A stretch of 39,369 nt of DNA from CAIKOD01 sp035543455 (GCA_035543455.1 DATKKE010000034.1:1-39369); one strand, 5' to 3'. Counted from the first letter of the stretch, positions 26,607 to 35,127 are shown. Translations and numbers: made by a program. The notes: generated from the letters alone by a model not told the origin.

Positions 26607-27749
26607 ATGGCTTCGGGCGACTATTACGACATCCTGGGGATTCCAAGGACCGCAGACGATAAGGAGGTTAAAAAAGCCTACCGTAACCTTGCAAGGAAAT
26701 ACCATCCTGATGTCTGTAAAGAACCCGGTGCAGAAGAGAAGTTCAAAGAGATAAACGAGGCCTATAGTATCCTGTCGGATTCACAGAAACGTCAGCAGTA
26801 TGACCAGCTCGGCCACGACACCTTCACTAATGCCTCCAAGGGCCAGTATTCCGGCCCGGGCGGGTTCCATGGCGGCGGTTTCTCTGCTGATTTTTCAGGA
26901 TTCGGAGATATTTTCGATTTTTTCGGCGGCTCGTACGGAGGCGGGGGCCGCGGACCCCGGGGGCCCCAGGCCGGAAATGACATCCTCATGAGGATGGAGA
27001 TCACCCTCGAAGAGGCGGTGGCAGGATCCGACAAAGAGATACAGGTGATGCACAGTGAGCCATGTACTGCCTGTAACGGCACAGGTAGCGAGACAAAAAA
27101 ACAAAAAACCTGTCCCCGGTGTAACGGAACTGGCCAGCTCCAGCAGGTCAGCCAGACGATTTTTGGCCAGTTTGTGAGGATGAGCACCTGTAACGAATGC
27201 ATGGGACGGGGAAAAATCCCTGAGAAGAGATGTCCCGAATGCAGGGGCAGCGGTACTACAAGGGTAAAGAGGACACTTTCCGTTCATATTCCGGCCGGGA
27301 TAGAGAGCGGTATGAGACTCCGCATGGAAGGGTATGGCGAAGCGGGAGATTCCGGTGCCCCCAGCGGAGACCTGTTCATTGAAGTACATGTCCGTCCTCA
27401 CAAACGATTCATCCGATCGGGAGATAACCTCGAGACGAACCTCGAAATCACACCGGCACAGGCGGTACTCGGATCGGTTGAAGAAGTTGAAACCATCGAC
27501 CACCGTCAGGTTGAACTATCTATCCCTGCAGGGGTGCAGCACAATACCGCGCTAAAAATTCCGGGAGAAGGCGTCAAACGACGGGGAAAACCGGGTGACC
27601 TCCTTATTCGGCTGAAAGTGGTTGTTCCAAAGCAGGTCTCCCCTGAACAACAAAACCTCTACCAGCAAATCCTGGAACTCGAAGGAAAACGCCACCAGAG
27701 CACAAAGAAAGGGATCTTTTCAGGTTTACGGGGAAAAAATAAAGGGTAA
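26607..27749 (+). CDS. dnaJ: Chaperone DnaJ (Hsp40, type I)
   Basis: A 380-residue co-chaperone. The J domain (1-70) includes YHPDV with the HPD that stimulates DnaK; a Gly/Phe-rich region follows (~75-115); four CxxCxGxG zinc repeats lie at about residues 150-215 (CTACNGTG, CPRCNGTG, CNECMGRG, CPECRGSG); the C-terminal substrate domains are complete. I start at ATG 26607. A GTG at 26595 overlapping the dnaK stop would add four residues (VKID) and is possible. It is the last gene of the operon. Confidence 0.96.
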   Translation: MASGDYYDILGIPRTADDKEVKKAYRNLARKYHPDVCKEPGAEEKFKEINEAYSILSDSQKRQQYDQLGHDTFTNASKGQYSGPGGFHGGGFSADFSGFGDIFDFFGGSYGGGGRGPRGPQAGNDILMRMEITLEEAVAGSDKEIQVMHSEPCTACNGTGSETKKQKTCPRCNGTGQLQQVSQTIFGQFVRMSTCNECMGRGKIPEKRCPECRGSGTTRVKRTLSVHIPAGIESGMRLRMEGYGEAGDSGAPSGDLFIEVHVRPHKRFIRSGDNLETNLEITPAQAVLGSVEEVETIDHRQVELSIPAGVQHNTALKIPGEGVKRRGKPGDLLIRLKVVVPKQVSPEQQNLYQQILELEGKRHQSTKKGIFSGLRGKNKG

Positions 27750-28088
27750 GGTCCCACTCCTACCCCTAAATCTTTGCCAATAACTGGACGATTTTCCGAA
27801 TTTTTAGCCTGCGTTTTGGGGCCCCTCTCGGATATCATATTAAAAACATTTGACAGGAGGATGTTTCACCCTCCCTGCCCCTCCCCTGTCAGAATAGTCT
27901 CTGAAAAAAGTTACATTGGCAATGAAGCAAGAAGATAATTGTTTAGATCTCTCAACATCCCTACCGGGGACACTAAAGCGGCGGGACAGAGCCTCTGGAG
28001 CGTCTGAATACAAAAAAATTGTAGAGGGATTGAGAAGATACCGGAATTGATTAATTTCAGGATGTCAAAAACTGGAATCGGTTTCCCG
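27750..28088. other. Convergent gap after dnaJ with a long inverted repeat and a doubtful small frame
   Basis: About 340 bases between two convergent genes. TGACAGG (27851-27857) pairs with CCTGTCA (27885-27891) around a pyrimidine-rich loop. A 42-codon frame (ATG 27922 to TGA 28050, starting MKQEDNCLDLSTS) has a Lys/Arg-rich C-terminal half but many rare-looking codons and no clear ribosome-binding site. Confidence 0.4.
27851..27891. repeat. Inverted repeat TGACAGG...CCTGTCA
   Basis: Seven-base perfect arms with a 27-base loop that itself holds GGAGG/CCTCC pairing options. It lies about 100 bases after dnaJ, so it could stabilise or end the chaperone transcript. Confidence 0.4.
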
Positions 28089-28547
28089 TTATTTCTGCAT
28101 TAATACATTCTCTATTACATAAAGCAGATCCGTCCATTGGTATGGTTTGGGTATGATACCGGCAAAACCGTACCGGCTGTATTCCATCGTCATCTCCCTG
28201 GAGAGCCCGCTCGAAACAAGGGCGCGGACGTTTGGGTCGATCTTCCTGAGCTCCCCAATCGTCTCAATTCCTCCCATGCCACCGGGAATCGTGAGATCGA
28301 GGATCACGACATCAATGCGATTCCCGGCATCTTTTGCAGCCCTGTACATTGTAAGGGCCTCGTTACCGTTCCGGGCAGCCAGAACCGTATACCCCTTCAT
28401 CGTGAGGAGTCGCCCGAACGACTCGAGGATGCTCTCTTCATCGTCCATGAGGAGAATCGTCCGGCCCCGATACGTGCCGGAGTTGTTACGAAGAGGAAAA
28501 TTCCTGTTATCCTCCTGATCATCCGGTGCCGTTTGTACTGCCGTCAT
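28089..28547 (-). CDS. Stand-alone receiver-domain response regulator
   Basis: A 152-residue protein with a ~28-residue polar N-terminal tail and a single CheY-like receiver domain. The acidic pocket is D35-D36, the phosphorylated Asp is D84 in VVILDLTIPG, Ser112/Ser113 take the Thr/Ser switch position, and K134 is in IIPKPYQ. There is no output domain, so it must act by protein contact, as is usual for archaeal receivers. I chose ATG 28547; a GTG at 28583 would add 12 residues. No histidine kinase gene is adjacent. Confidence 0.88.
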   Translation of the reverse strand: MTAVQTAPDDQEDNRNFPLRNNSGTYRGRTILLMDDEESILESFGRLLTMKGYTVLAARNGNEALTMYRAAKDAGNRIDVVILDLTIPGGMGGIETIGELRKIDPNVRALVSSGLSREMTMEYSRYGFAGIIPKPYQWTDLLYVIENVLMQK

Positions 28548-28885
28548 GGCAGGATTATTCCAGGTCGCAGGAGAAAAGGCCACGATTTTTTTACACGACC
28601 CGATAGTTTCGTCTTCCCGTCAGCGCGTTCCATGCCTTAACAACCCCATACCACGGTAGATAGTACGTGTAACGTAACAGGGGGATTCTTTATCTGCTTT
28701 GTGTTTTTGGCAGCCCGCGTAAAGTCCTGCCCATGGAGCAAAACAGAAGTTTGACAAGGTAATGAAGAAATCCAATCCTTTTGCACCTTTTTTGGAATAC
28801 CTGCCGTCAAACCCTGTACCATGGTTTCGCCGGTCTCTACCGGATACCGTACCTATTTCACCCCGTAACAATGACATATCTGGGA
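28548..28885. other. Divergent intergenic region
   Basis: About 340 bases between the receiver gene (minus) and the tRNA methyltransferase gene (plus). The open frames here have no conserved features. I saw no strong TATA box for either gene. Confidence 0.4.
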
Positions 28886-29842
28886 ATGAGGCTGCTCTTT
28901 CTTTTATCCGGGGAGCATCCGACCCTGCCGTTCTCTGAACTTGCCTGCGTCGGGAAGGTTACAGACAGAGACAAGCAGGTCGCCGTCGCCGATTGCTATC
29001 CGGATGCGGTACCCGGAAGGCTGGCCATGACCCATGCAGTGATGGAATACCTCGGGGTGTGCGATGCCGACATTTATTCCCTGAAGGGCCTGTTAAAAGA
29101 CCTTGCCATCGGCACCGATGCGCCGTACGCCGCCCGTGTCAGCAGGATTGATGGAACCCGGATGAAAGAACCGAGCACGATTCTTGAGCATATGATGGGA
29201 AAACTGATCTCGGGTAACGTCAGTCTGTCACAGCCGGAAGTTGTATACAGGGCGGTTTGTTCGGGAGACCGGTGCTATCTCGGCAGAGTCCTCATCAACC
29301 CGGACCGCAGCGCCTATGAACAAAGAAAACCCGGCCGAAGATCATTTTTTCATCCCGGGGTAATGATGCCGAGGCTTGCGCGCGCGCTCGTCAATATTTC
29401 TCTTGTTGAACGAGGGGAGTGGTTGTTCGATCCTTTTTGCGGGACGGGAGGTATTCTACTCGAGGCTGCATGCATCGGAGCAGTCGCAGCAGGAGGCGAT
29501 ATGGACATGGTGATGGTGCAGGGAACGCATACCAATGTACCGGATGCCGGGTGCATCCGTGCCGATGCATGCGATCTACCGGTGAAATCCGGCACGGTTG
29601 ATTCCGTAGTCACCGATCTTCCTTATGGCCAGTCTGTTGCAATCATGGCACCGGGGATTGAACTACTTTATTCCCAGGCACTTGAAGAGATACGACGTAT
29701 TCTGAAGCCAGGGCGTCGCGCGGTAATCGTCACTCACCTGGATATCAGGGATATTGCGTCAGAAATCATGACCCTCGCTGAATTTCACGAACAGCGTGTC
29801 CATAAGAGTCTTACGCGAAGGATTATGGTTCTCACGCCGTGA
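28886..29842 (+). CDS. tRNA (guanine10-N2)-methyltransferase Trm-G10-like
   Basis: A 318-residue archaeal tRNA methyltransferase that methylates N2 of G10. The N-terminal ~150 residues form the ferredoxin-like/THUMP part; the C-terminal Rossmann domain has the SAM motif WLFDPFCGTGGILLEA and the catalytic DLPYG (variant of D/N-PPY). The frame is open upstream to 28781, but homologs begin near MRLLFLLSGEH, so I start at ATG 28886; an ATG at 28871 is the alternative. Transcribed alone. Confidence 0.85.
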   Translation: MRLLFLLSGEHPTLPFSELACVGKVTDRDKQVAVADCYPDAVPGRLAMTHAVMEYLGVCDADIYSLKGLLKDLAIGTDAPYAARVSRIDGTRMKEPSTILEHMMGKLISGNVSLSQPEVVYRAVCSGDRCYLGRVLINPDRSAYEQRKPGRRSFFHPGVMMPRLARALVNISLVERGEWLFDPFCGTGGILLEAACIGAVAAGGDMDMVMVQGTHTNVPDAGCIRADACDLPVKSGTVDSVVTDLPYGQSVAIMAPGIELLYSQALEEIRRILKPGRRAVIVTHLDIRDIASEIMTLAEFHEQRVHKSLTRRIMVLTP

Positions 29843-29944
29843 AAAACATGATGCCCCGGAAACGATCCCGGGATTGGAATTCAGGATAACCGGATCCCAG
29901 CTGGCAGATCCTGGATTCGATCTTTTCCAGTGTTGTTTTAATAT

Positions 29945-30319
29945 TTAAGCATCCGGAAGCATGTGTAATTTTCGTCCGATATGGCCGTCGATATGATAAT
30001 GCCCGGGAATATCAGGTTCATCCCCGGAAAACCTGATCGCATGTGCGATTTCGTCATCGGTAATCCCATGTTCGTCATGGTCGATCACATCAATTGAATA
30101 GAGATACCCGCCGGTAATTTTCATGCGACAGATGACCGGCCGTTCCCGGTCTTCCCGGATATAATAGTAGGATGATCCTACGAACGATTCCCGTCGCCCT
30201 TCAATCCATTCAATGATTTCGGAGTACTGCATCGGGTCGTCCGACGCGAATGTTCTTATCGGTTGTCCTTTCTCACTGGTTTCTTCTCCTGTTTCCCGAA
30301 CCTTCTGCAGTTGTACCAT
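29945..30319 (-). CDS. Conserved-looking hypothetical protein
   Basis: A 124-residue soluble, acidic protein of unknown family. The first 30 residues are polar and probably flexible; the rest alternates short strands and helices (SYYYIREDRERPVICRMKI, LYSIDVIDHDEHG) and is rich in His and Asp toward the end (HYHIDGHIGRKLHM), which could bind metal. ATG 30319 is preceded by GAGGT with good spacing, supporting a real gene. It is flanked by gaps on both sides. Confidence 0.6.
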   Translation of the reverse strand: MVQLQKVRETGEETSEKGQPIRTFASDDPMQYSEIIEWIEGRRESFVGSSYYYIREDRERPVICRMKITGGYLYSIDVIDHDEHGITDDEIAHAIRFSGDEPDIPGHYHIDGHIGRKLHMLPDA

Positions 30320-30725
30320 CTCTTAACCTCATTGTCTCCCGGCTGGGAATTCCTTTTTTACGATGTGTGTTCAATCCCGGTCAGAACCAGATATCGGGAT
30401 CGGCCCGTGTGACCGGAATATTTGTTCCGGGGCTGTTGTTGCCCCGCGATCGTTACTTAAATAGGAAGTATACCACACTCCTCTGTCAAGCTGACCGGAG
30501 TCATTTTAATTCAGATAAAATACCTCCCCCGTACGGTACATTGCCGATCAATGATCAGTTGAAGGATAGAGAGAAGGGTACTTCCATTACTATTTATAAA
30601 TATCCATACTACTCAACGTCATCCGGGAATCCGGAAAAACAATGATACTCTGATTTTAAATCGCACTGAACCTGATATAAAATGATTCATGCCTGAATAC
30701 GCAGAACATGTACGCGAGAACGGTT
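30320..30725. other. Intergenic region of about 400 bases, AT-rich
   Basis: No gene seen. It holds a perfect 12-base palindrome TATTTATAAATA (30591-30602) that could act as a TATA box on either strand, and a GATCAATGATC element just before it (about 30547-30557). No coding frame starts a suitable distance away on either strand, so a non-coding transcript cannot be excluded. Confidence 0.4.
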
Positions 30726-31535
30726 TCAGCGCCGTAATTTCCTGTCGACTTTTTCAAAAAAATTTTTCTTTGCATCGACGAAGATCGCCGGTTCACTGGC
30801 TTTTTTTACGATATACGATCCGGCATCTTCAAATTCAAACGTAAGCTGGCCATCGATCACCAGCTTAGACGGTTTCGAGCTTTCGAGCCTGATCTCAAGG
30901 GTCCGGTCCGTACTGATCACATGCGGTCTTGAGGACATGAGATAGGGGGCAAGGGGGACGAGCACCACTCCTTCTATCCTCGGATCGACAATCGGTCCTC
31001 CTGCACTCATCGCGTATGCCGTGGAACCCGTCGGGGTGCTGATAAGCAGCCCGTCCGCCCTGAACCGTTCAGCAGGAACGCCATCTATGATGACTTCAAA
31101 CCGAAGCATCTTTGCCGGCCTGCTGGTCACAATAAGAGCCTCATTCAGTGCATTCCCGATAAAATTACCCTCTTTTAAAAGCGATATCCGCATTCTCCGT
31201 TCTACCGGGAAGTCCTCATCCAGGCGCATAAGAAATTTTTCTGCTTCGGAAGGCTCTATATCGGCGAGGAATCCGACCTCCCCCCAGTTGATGCCGAGGA
31301 CCGGTATCTGCCGTTCCATCTTCTGGACCGCATAGAGAATTGAACCGTCGCCCCCGACAATAACTGCAATCCCTGCACCGGACCCAGGAAATGTACTACC
31401 TTCACATCCGAGTGCCTGTGCAGTGCTTATGTCGAAACAGACTTCGTGACCCCAGCTTGCGAGAGTCCCTGCCAGATCTTTCGTGTACTGCAGGGCCCCT
31501 TTTTCATCGATCCTCGAGACAAGAATGATCTTCAT
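30726..31535 (-). CDS. nadK: NAD kinase
   Basis: A 269-residue cytosolic enzyme that phosphorylates NAD to NADP. The catalytic GGDGS is at 61-65; GNALNEALI and the ADGLLISTPTGSTAYAMSAGGPIV segment are the conserved NAD-binding motifs. It starts three bases after the stop of the inositol-monophosphatase-like gene, with AGGTGA just upstream, so the pair is co-translated. In Methanocaldococcus jannaschii MJ0917 the same two domains are fused in the same order, as NADP phosphatase plus NAD kinase. Confidence 0.94.
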   Translation of the reverse strand: MKIILVSRIDEKGALQYTKDLAGTLASWGHEVCFDISTAQALGCEGSTFPGSGAGIAVIVGGDGSILYAVQKMERQIPVLGINWGEVGFLADIEPSEAEKFLMRLDEDFPVERRMRISLLKEGNFIGNALNEALIVTSRPAKMLRFEVIIDGVPAERFRADGLLISTPTGSTAYAMSAGGPIVDPRIEGVVLVPLAPYLMSSRPHVISTDRTLEIRLESSKPSKLVIDGQLTFEFEDAGSYIVKKASEPAIFVDAKKNFFEKVDRKLRR

Positions 31536-31538
31536 CGG

Positions 31539-32315
31539 TCACCTGAGGTATTCTATGACTTTGTGATGGATGACGCCATTTGTAGCCACCATGCATCGTC
31601 CGATTGTGACTTCGTCAGGAAAATGAATACTGCGACCGTTCAGGTCTGACACTTTTCCTCCCGCCTCGGTGCAGATGAGCATCCCTGCAGCCGCATCAGT
31701 TACCCGGAGCGTCCCGCGGAGATCAATAAACCCGTCTATCCTCCCGGCTCCGATATAGCTGAGTTCCAGGGCGGAAGCCCCGAGCAGCCTCCACCGCCTG
31801 ATCTTCTGACCGATCTGCATTACCCTTTTCGGGTCAAATTTCCTCCCGTAAATGCTCATGGCGCATTCATCAAGATTGCCTGTACCAGAAACCCTGACAG
31901 GTTTTCCCGAAAGATATGCTCCCTTCCCACGAATTGCCGAGAATGTTTCCCCATTTGCCAGGTCGCGGACATATGCCTTTTCCACACGACCACCTTCAGC
32001 AAATGCAATGGACAGGGCATAAAACGGGATCCCGTTCACCGCATTATACGTCCCGTCGACAGGGTCAAGAAAAATAGTGCCTTTTTCTCCAGGGAACTCA
32101 CGCTTTCCCAGTTCTTCGCTGATCAGGGTCCTGCATAACGGATGATCTTCCAGATACCGGACGATACAGTCCTCGGCCACCTGGTCGATCAGTTTCGTCG
32201 GGGTTCCATCGGCACCCAACCTGATCATTGTATCTCCTTCTTTCGTTCCGATCAGGTCACGGATAGCGTCGGCCACATCAGCTGCCATTTGATCACAGGA
32301 TTTAAGGAATTCCAT
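31539..32315 (-). CDS. Inositol monophosphatase/FBPase family phosphatase, probable NADP phosphatase
   Basis: A 258-residue metal-dependent phosphatase. E67-E68, D84-P-V-D87-G-T and the C-terminal TDAAAGMLI provide the three metal ligands sets of the family. Archaeal members hydrolyse inositol-1-phosphate, fructose-1,6-bisphosphate or NADP. The tight coupling to nadK (3-base gap) mirrors the MJ0917 fusion and favours NADP(H) control, but the other activities remain possible. A TATA box at 32342-32349 serves the pair. Confidence 0.88.
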   Translation of the reverse strand: MEFLKSCDQMAADVADAIRDLIGTKEGDTMIRLGADGTPTKLIDQVAEDCIVRYLEDHPLCRTLISEELGKREFPGEKGTIFLDPVDGTYNAVNGIPFYALSIAFAEGGRVEKAYVRDLANGETFSAIRGKGAYLSGKPVRVSGTGNLDECAMSIYGRKFDPKRVMQIGQKIRRWRLLGASALELSYIGAGRIDGFIDLRGTLRVTDAAAGMLICTEAGGKVSDLNGRSIHFPDEVTIGRCMVATNGVIHHKVIEYLR

Positions 32316-32341
32316 ACCGGCACCGGTATTTTCTTACGCTG

Positions 32342-32349
32342 TATTTATG
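32342..32349 (-). promoter_or_regulatory. TATA box for the phosphatase-nadK pair
   Basis: CATAAATA on the minus strand, about 30 bases before the ATG at 32315; nearly leaderless. Confidence 0.45.
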
Positions 32350-32361
32350 TAATGTAATAAA

Positions 32362-32370
32362 GATAAATTA
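32362..32370 (+). promoter_or_regulatory. TATA box for the aIF5A gene
   Basis: GATAAATTA, about 33 bases before ATG 32399; a leader of under 10 bases is predicted. The two divergent TATA boxes lie only about 20 bases apart. Confidence 0.45.
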
Positions 32371-32398
32371 TCACTGCGTTTTAAAGAGTTGTTGAACA

Positions 32399-32782
32399 AT
32401 GAAGGAACAGACCGAAATTGGGAAATTAAAGGAAGGCCGGTATATGGTAATCGATGATGAGCCCTGCAGGATTCTTGGGATATCAATATCAAAACCCGGC
32501 AAACACGGCGCTGCAAAATCACGGATCGACGCCGTCGGTCTTTTTGACGGTGTCAAGAGATCCATTGTCCAGCCCGTATCTGCCAAGGTGTATGTGCCGG
32601 TTGTAGAGCGAAAGAGCGGTCAGGTCATCGCTATCACAGGGAACCATATCCAGATGATGGACATGAAAGACTTCCAGACAATAGAAATTGCCGCTCCCGA
32701 AGACAAGGTCTCACAGATCGAAGTAGGAAAAGAGATCATGTATCTCGAGTCCCTGGGAAAACGTAAACTCGATATCGAGTAG
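32399..32782 (+). CDS. Translation initiation factor aIF5A
   Basis: A 127-residue archaeal IF5A, the factor that helps ribosomes pass proline-rich and other slow stretches. The N-terminal SH3-like domain contains the loop SKPGKHGAAK; K35 is the lysine changed to hypusine or deoxyhypusine. The C-terminal OB-fold domain follows (KVYVPVVERKSGQVIAITG). Full length for the family and transcribed alone. Confidence 0.97.
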   Translation: MKEQTEIGKLKEGRYMVIDDEPCRILGISISKPGKHGAAKSRIDAVGLFDGVKRSIVQPVSAKVYVPVVERKSGQVIAITGNHIQMMDMKDFQTIEIAAPEDKVSQIEVGKEIMYLESLGKRKLDIE

Positions 32783-32832
32783 AGAAACCGCACCTCCCTG
32801 CCGGCACCATCAACAATAAATAATAGTCCCTC

Positions 32833-32838
32833 TTTTTT
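32833..32838 (+). terminator. T-tract after aIF5A
   Basis: TCTTTTTT about 50 bases past the stop codon. Confidence 0.35.
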
Positions 32839-32936
32839 GGAATCATCTACCCGTATGAAAATCCCAAAGGAATGTTCACCTAATCATGTATCGGGGAGTA
32901 ATAAAGGATTAGATTGAAAAATTCATTGATCGGATC

Positions 32937-33722
32937 TCAATATTTTCCCACATAACGTTTTGGGACGAGGATATCGATCTGGTAAGAATGGATCATGTGG
33001 GAACTGATGACAAAATAATAGTTCACGTCCTTCGATCCCTCATAGAACTCCTCTTTCCATGGCCTTGGGTCATACCCGGTACCCTTTTCCCATAGTTTTG
33101 CATCGAGCCCGCCGGCAGGAATGATGGTCCTTACCGTCCTGTTCGGCTGATCGGCGTCCTTTACGGTGATTGAGAACGATGGGAACACTTCCGTCCCAAA
33201 CGAATCTGCCACGCCTGCCTCCTTTTGAGAACCGGTAGCCTGGAATGTTTCCTCCCAGGGGCTGACCGTGTATACGAGCTGCCAGTATGGGAACGGTATA
33301 CGGAGTGTATCGGTAGTCCCCGGGTATTGACCTTTGATCGTGGCATACGTTACCATTTCATCGATAGCCGGCTGGGTGTCATTCAGGACGGTCCCGTGGA
33401 TGTCCGACAGCTGGCCGCCTGCCGATGCATTATATTTTGCCGGATCGACAAAGCCAAGGCTTTTGGACTGGCCGCTCCACGATGGTACGGGCGTTGGTGT
33501 TTTTGTCGGGGAAGGGGTTATCATGGTGACGGTTGGAACAGGTGTAACCGGAGTGGACCTGACCGGTGAAGGAGTCGGTGCCGGGGTCGCCTGGCCAGGA
33601 AGAGAGGGTAAGGGGACACTGAGATCTACAGGTTTTCCGGTTACTAAGGGTTTTACAACCAGTGCAAGCACCATGACGATGGCGATCCCGATTACCACCA
33701 TTGCCACGTCCCGTTTCTCCAT
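32937..33722 (-). CDS. Membrane-anchored extracellular protein of unknown function
   Basis: A 261-residue protein. One N-terminal membrane helix (~8-26) is followed by a Pro/Thr/Ser-rich linker (~35-80) typical of archaeal surface proteins, then a ~175-residue extracellular domain rich in aromatic residues (FPYWQLVYTVSPWEETF, YYFVISSHMIHSYQIDILVPKRY). Such anchor-linker-domain proteins are frequent in methanogens; I do not know the domain. TATAC about 24 bases upstream of the ATG suggests a leaderless message. Confidence 0.7.
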   Translation of the reverse strand: MEKRDVAMVVIGIAIVMVLALVVKPLVTGKPVDLSVPLPSLPGQATPAPTPSPVRSTPVTPVPTVTMITPSPTKTPTPVPSWSGQSKSLGFVDPAKYNASAGGQLSDIHGTVLNDTQPAIDEMVTYATIKGQYPGTTDTLRIPFPYWQLVYTVSPWEETFQATGSQKEAGVADSFGTEVFPSFSITVKDADQPNRTVRTIIPAGGLDAKLWEKGTGYDPRPWKEEFYEGSKDVNYYFVISSHMIHSYQIDILVPKRYVGKY

Positions 33723-33752
33723 GTCACTAAGTAGGTCAGGTTCTGGTATAAG

Positions 33753-33944
33753 ATGATCCGTTTTACCAAATTACCAAAGGAAAACTATCGGTACGTCAGC
33801 ATGGTTGCCGGCATCGAAAAACAGGATACAGGCGAGGTGAAAACCGGTTACAGGATTTTACCTGGGTGGAACACCATCCCGATGCGGGGCCTTTGGACTG
33901 ACGTCCAGCCGGGAAATTTCGGGGAAGCACCTGTCATTATTTAA
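33753..33944 (+). CDS. Possible small protein of 63 residues
   Basis: This frame fills the gap between two minus-strand genes, and its stop overlaps the stop of the PEBP gene by four bases. Codon choice (ATC, GTC, GCC, CAG, ACC) resembles that of neighbouring genes, and the product is balanced and soluble-looking (RYVSMVAGIEKQDTGEVKTG). However, no ribosome-binding site or usable TATA box precedes it, and I know no family. It may be a real small gene or a remnant. Confidence 0.35.
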   Translation: MIRFTKLPKENYRYVSMVAGIEKQDTGEVKTGYRILPGWNTIPMRGLWTDVQPGNFGEAPVII

Positions 33945-34402
33945 TGGCCATAGCGGGCCATTGCTTCGCCGTATTGCACCACGTGTCCCTGCATCGCCTG
34001 CACAAGCTTCTCCTTTCCCGAACCCGGGGCCAGGTTGAGCATGGTATCCAGACCGTATAGTTTAAAGAAATAACGATGTTCCTGCCCCCGGGGCGGGCAT
34101 GGACCTGAGTACCCGATCTTCCGGAAACTGTTCGTTCCCTGGACAGCGCTGACGGGAAACGTAATGACCGGCTCTTTGGGAATTTTCTCAGGGATAATGG
34201 AGACGAGCTCCACGTCCCACATCAGCCAGTGAACAAAACCCTTTCCGCCGGGAGCATCCGGGTCATCAACGATGAGCGCCAATGATTTAGAAACCGTGTT
34301 ATCGACACCGTTCACCATGACAGGCGGGGATATATCTTCACCATCGCAGGTATAACCGGGAGGAAACATGGTCACCGGGAGACTGACCTTCAGTTCTTTC
34401 AT
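33941..34402 (-). CDS. YbhB/YbcL family PEBP-like protein (Raf kinase inhibitor-like)
   Basis: A 153-residue phosphatidylethanolamine-binding-type protein. The ligand pocket is intact: D47-P-D-A-P51, H58-W in FVHWLMWDV, and GPCPPRGQEHRYFFKLYGLD. Family members bind small anions or phospholipid head groups; the role in archaea is unknown. The frame is open to 34480, but the family pattern begins at MKELKVSLPV, and a TATA box lies about 25 bases before ATG 34402, so I start there. A diverged paralog lies just upstream on the same strand. Confidence 0.88.
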   Translation of the reverse strand: MKELKVSLPVTMFPPGYTCDGEDISPPVMVNGVDNTVSKSLALIVDDPDAPGGKGFVHWLMWDVELVSIIPEKIPKEPVITFPVSAVQGTNSFRKIGYSGPCPPRGQEHRYFFKLYGLDTMLNLAPGSGKEKLVQAMQGHVVQYGEAMARYGH

Positions 34403-34421
34403 ACAGGGGGATCGTGCTTCA

Positions 34422-34429
34422 CATTTATG
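34422..34429 (-). promoter_or_regulatory. TATA box for the PEBP gene
   Basis: CATAAATG on the minus strand, about 24 bases before ATG 34402; no ribosome-binding site, so leaderless. It also argues against the longer upstream start. Confidence 0.45.
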
Positions 34430-34509
34430 AAAGTATTCGAAAGGTACAGAAACGGATGTGATAGAAGGCAGCCCCGGCATCTATAGCCCAAAATAACCTG
34501 ATTACCAGC

Positions 34510-34962
34510 TTAACGCGAACATATGCCGACGGTTTCACCGAACTGGGTTACATGCCCCTTCATCGCCTCTACCAGGGCGGAACGGGATGCACCACCTTCA
34601 AGGGCCAGGATCGCATCAAGTCCATATACCCTGAACTGGTACCGGTGTGTTTCACCCGGAGGGGGGCACGGGCCTGTGTACCCCACGGTATTATAACCAT
34701 TTATCCCCTGCCTGCAGGAGACAGGAATGCTGACATCTGCACCCGGTGGTATCCCCCCGGGAATTGTCAGAAGCGGCGGCAGATTCCAGATCAGCCAGGG
34801 TGTGAATGAGCAGCACGAACGGATAAAGGGATTGGTTACCCAGATGGCCACCGATTCTGCATCAAGTCCCTTTAAATGTAAAGCTGGAGATTTATTTCCT
34901 CCCAGACAGGTATATTCTTCAGGAAATTCCAAAAAGTCCAGGCTGACCACGATTGTCTCCAT
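34510..34962 (-). CDS. Diverged PEBP-like paralog lacking the anion-binding residues
   Basis: A 150-residue protein clearly related to the neighbouring PEBP protein in its second half (GYTGPCPPPGETHRYQFRVYGLD). In the pocket region, the DPDAP motif is replaced by TNPF (43-46), and the ligand His of the HWL/W segment is Pro55 (FTPWLIWNL). It has probably lost the usual ligand while keeping the fold. I start at ATG 34962, where the family pattern begins; the frame continues to 35076 without support. About 60 bases separate it from the intact paralog's start region. Confidence 0.75.
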   Translation of the reverse strand: METIVVSLDFLEFPEEYTCLGGNKSPALHLKGLDAESVAIWVTNPFIRSCCSFTPWLIWNLPPLLTIPGGIPPGADVSIPVSCRQGINGYNTVGYTGPCPPPGETHRYQFRVYGLDAILALEGGASRSALVEAMKGHVTQFGETVGICSR

Positions 34963-35127
34963 GATAGTCTCATTCCCGAAAATCCCATAGTGCGGTACCA
35001 GAACTATGGGTGAATACCCTATAATTGAATAGTGGTACACAGTTTTTTTCATTCGATCAACCGATATGATTAACACAGACTAGCCGGCATAGCTCGGTTA
35101 TTCGTCTGGCAGGGGTGTAACGACACG

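Noticed and set aside
30250..30645. 131-codon plus-strand frame
   Set aside because: It overlaps the supported minus-strand gene, has no ribosome site and an irregular composition.
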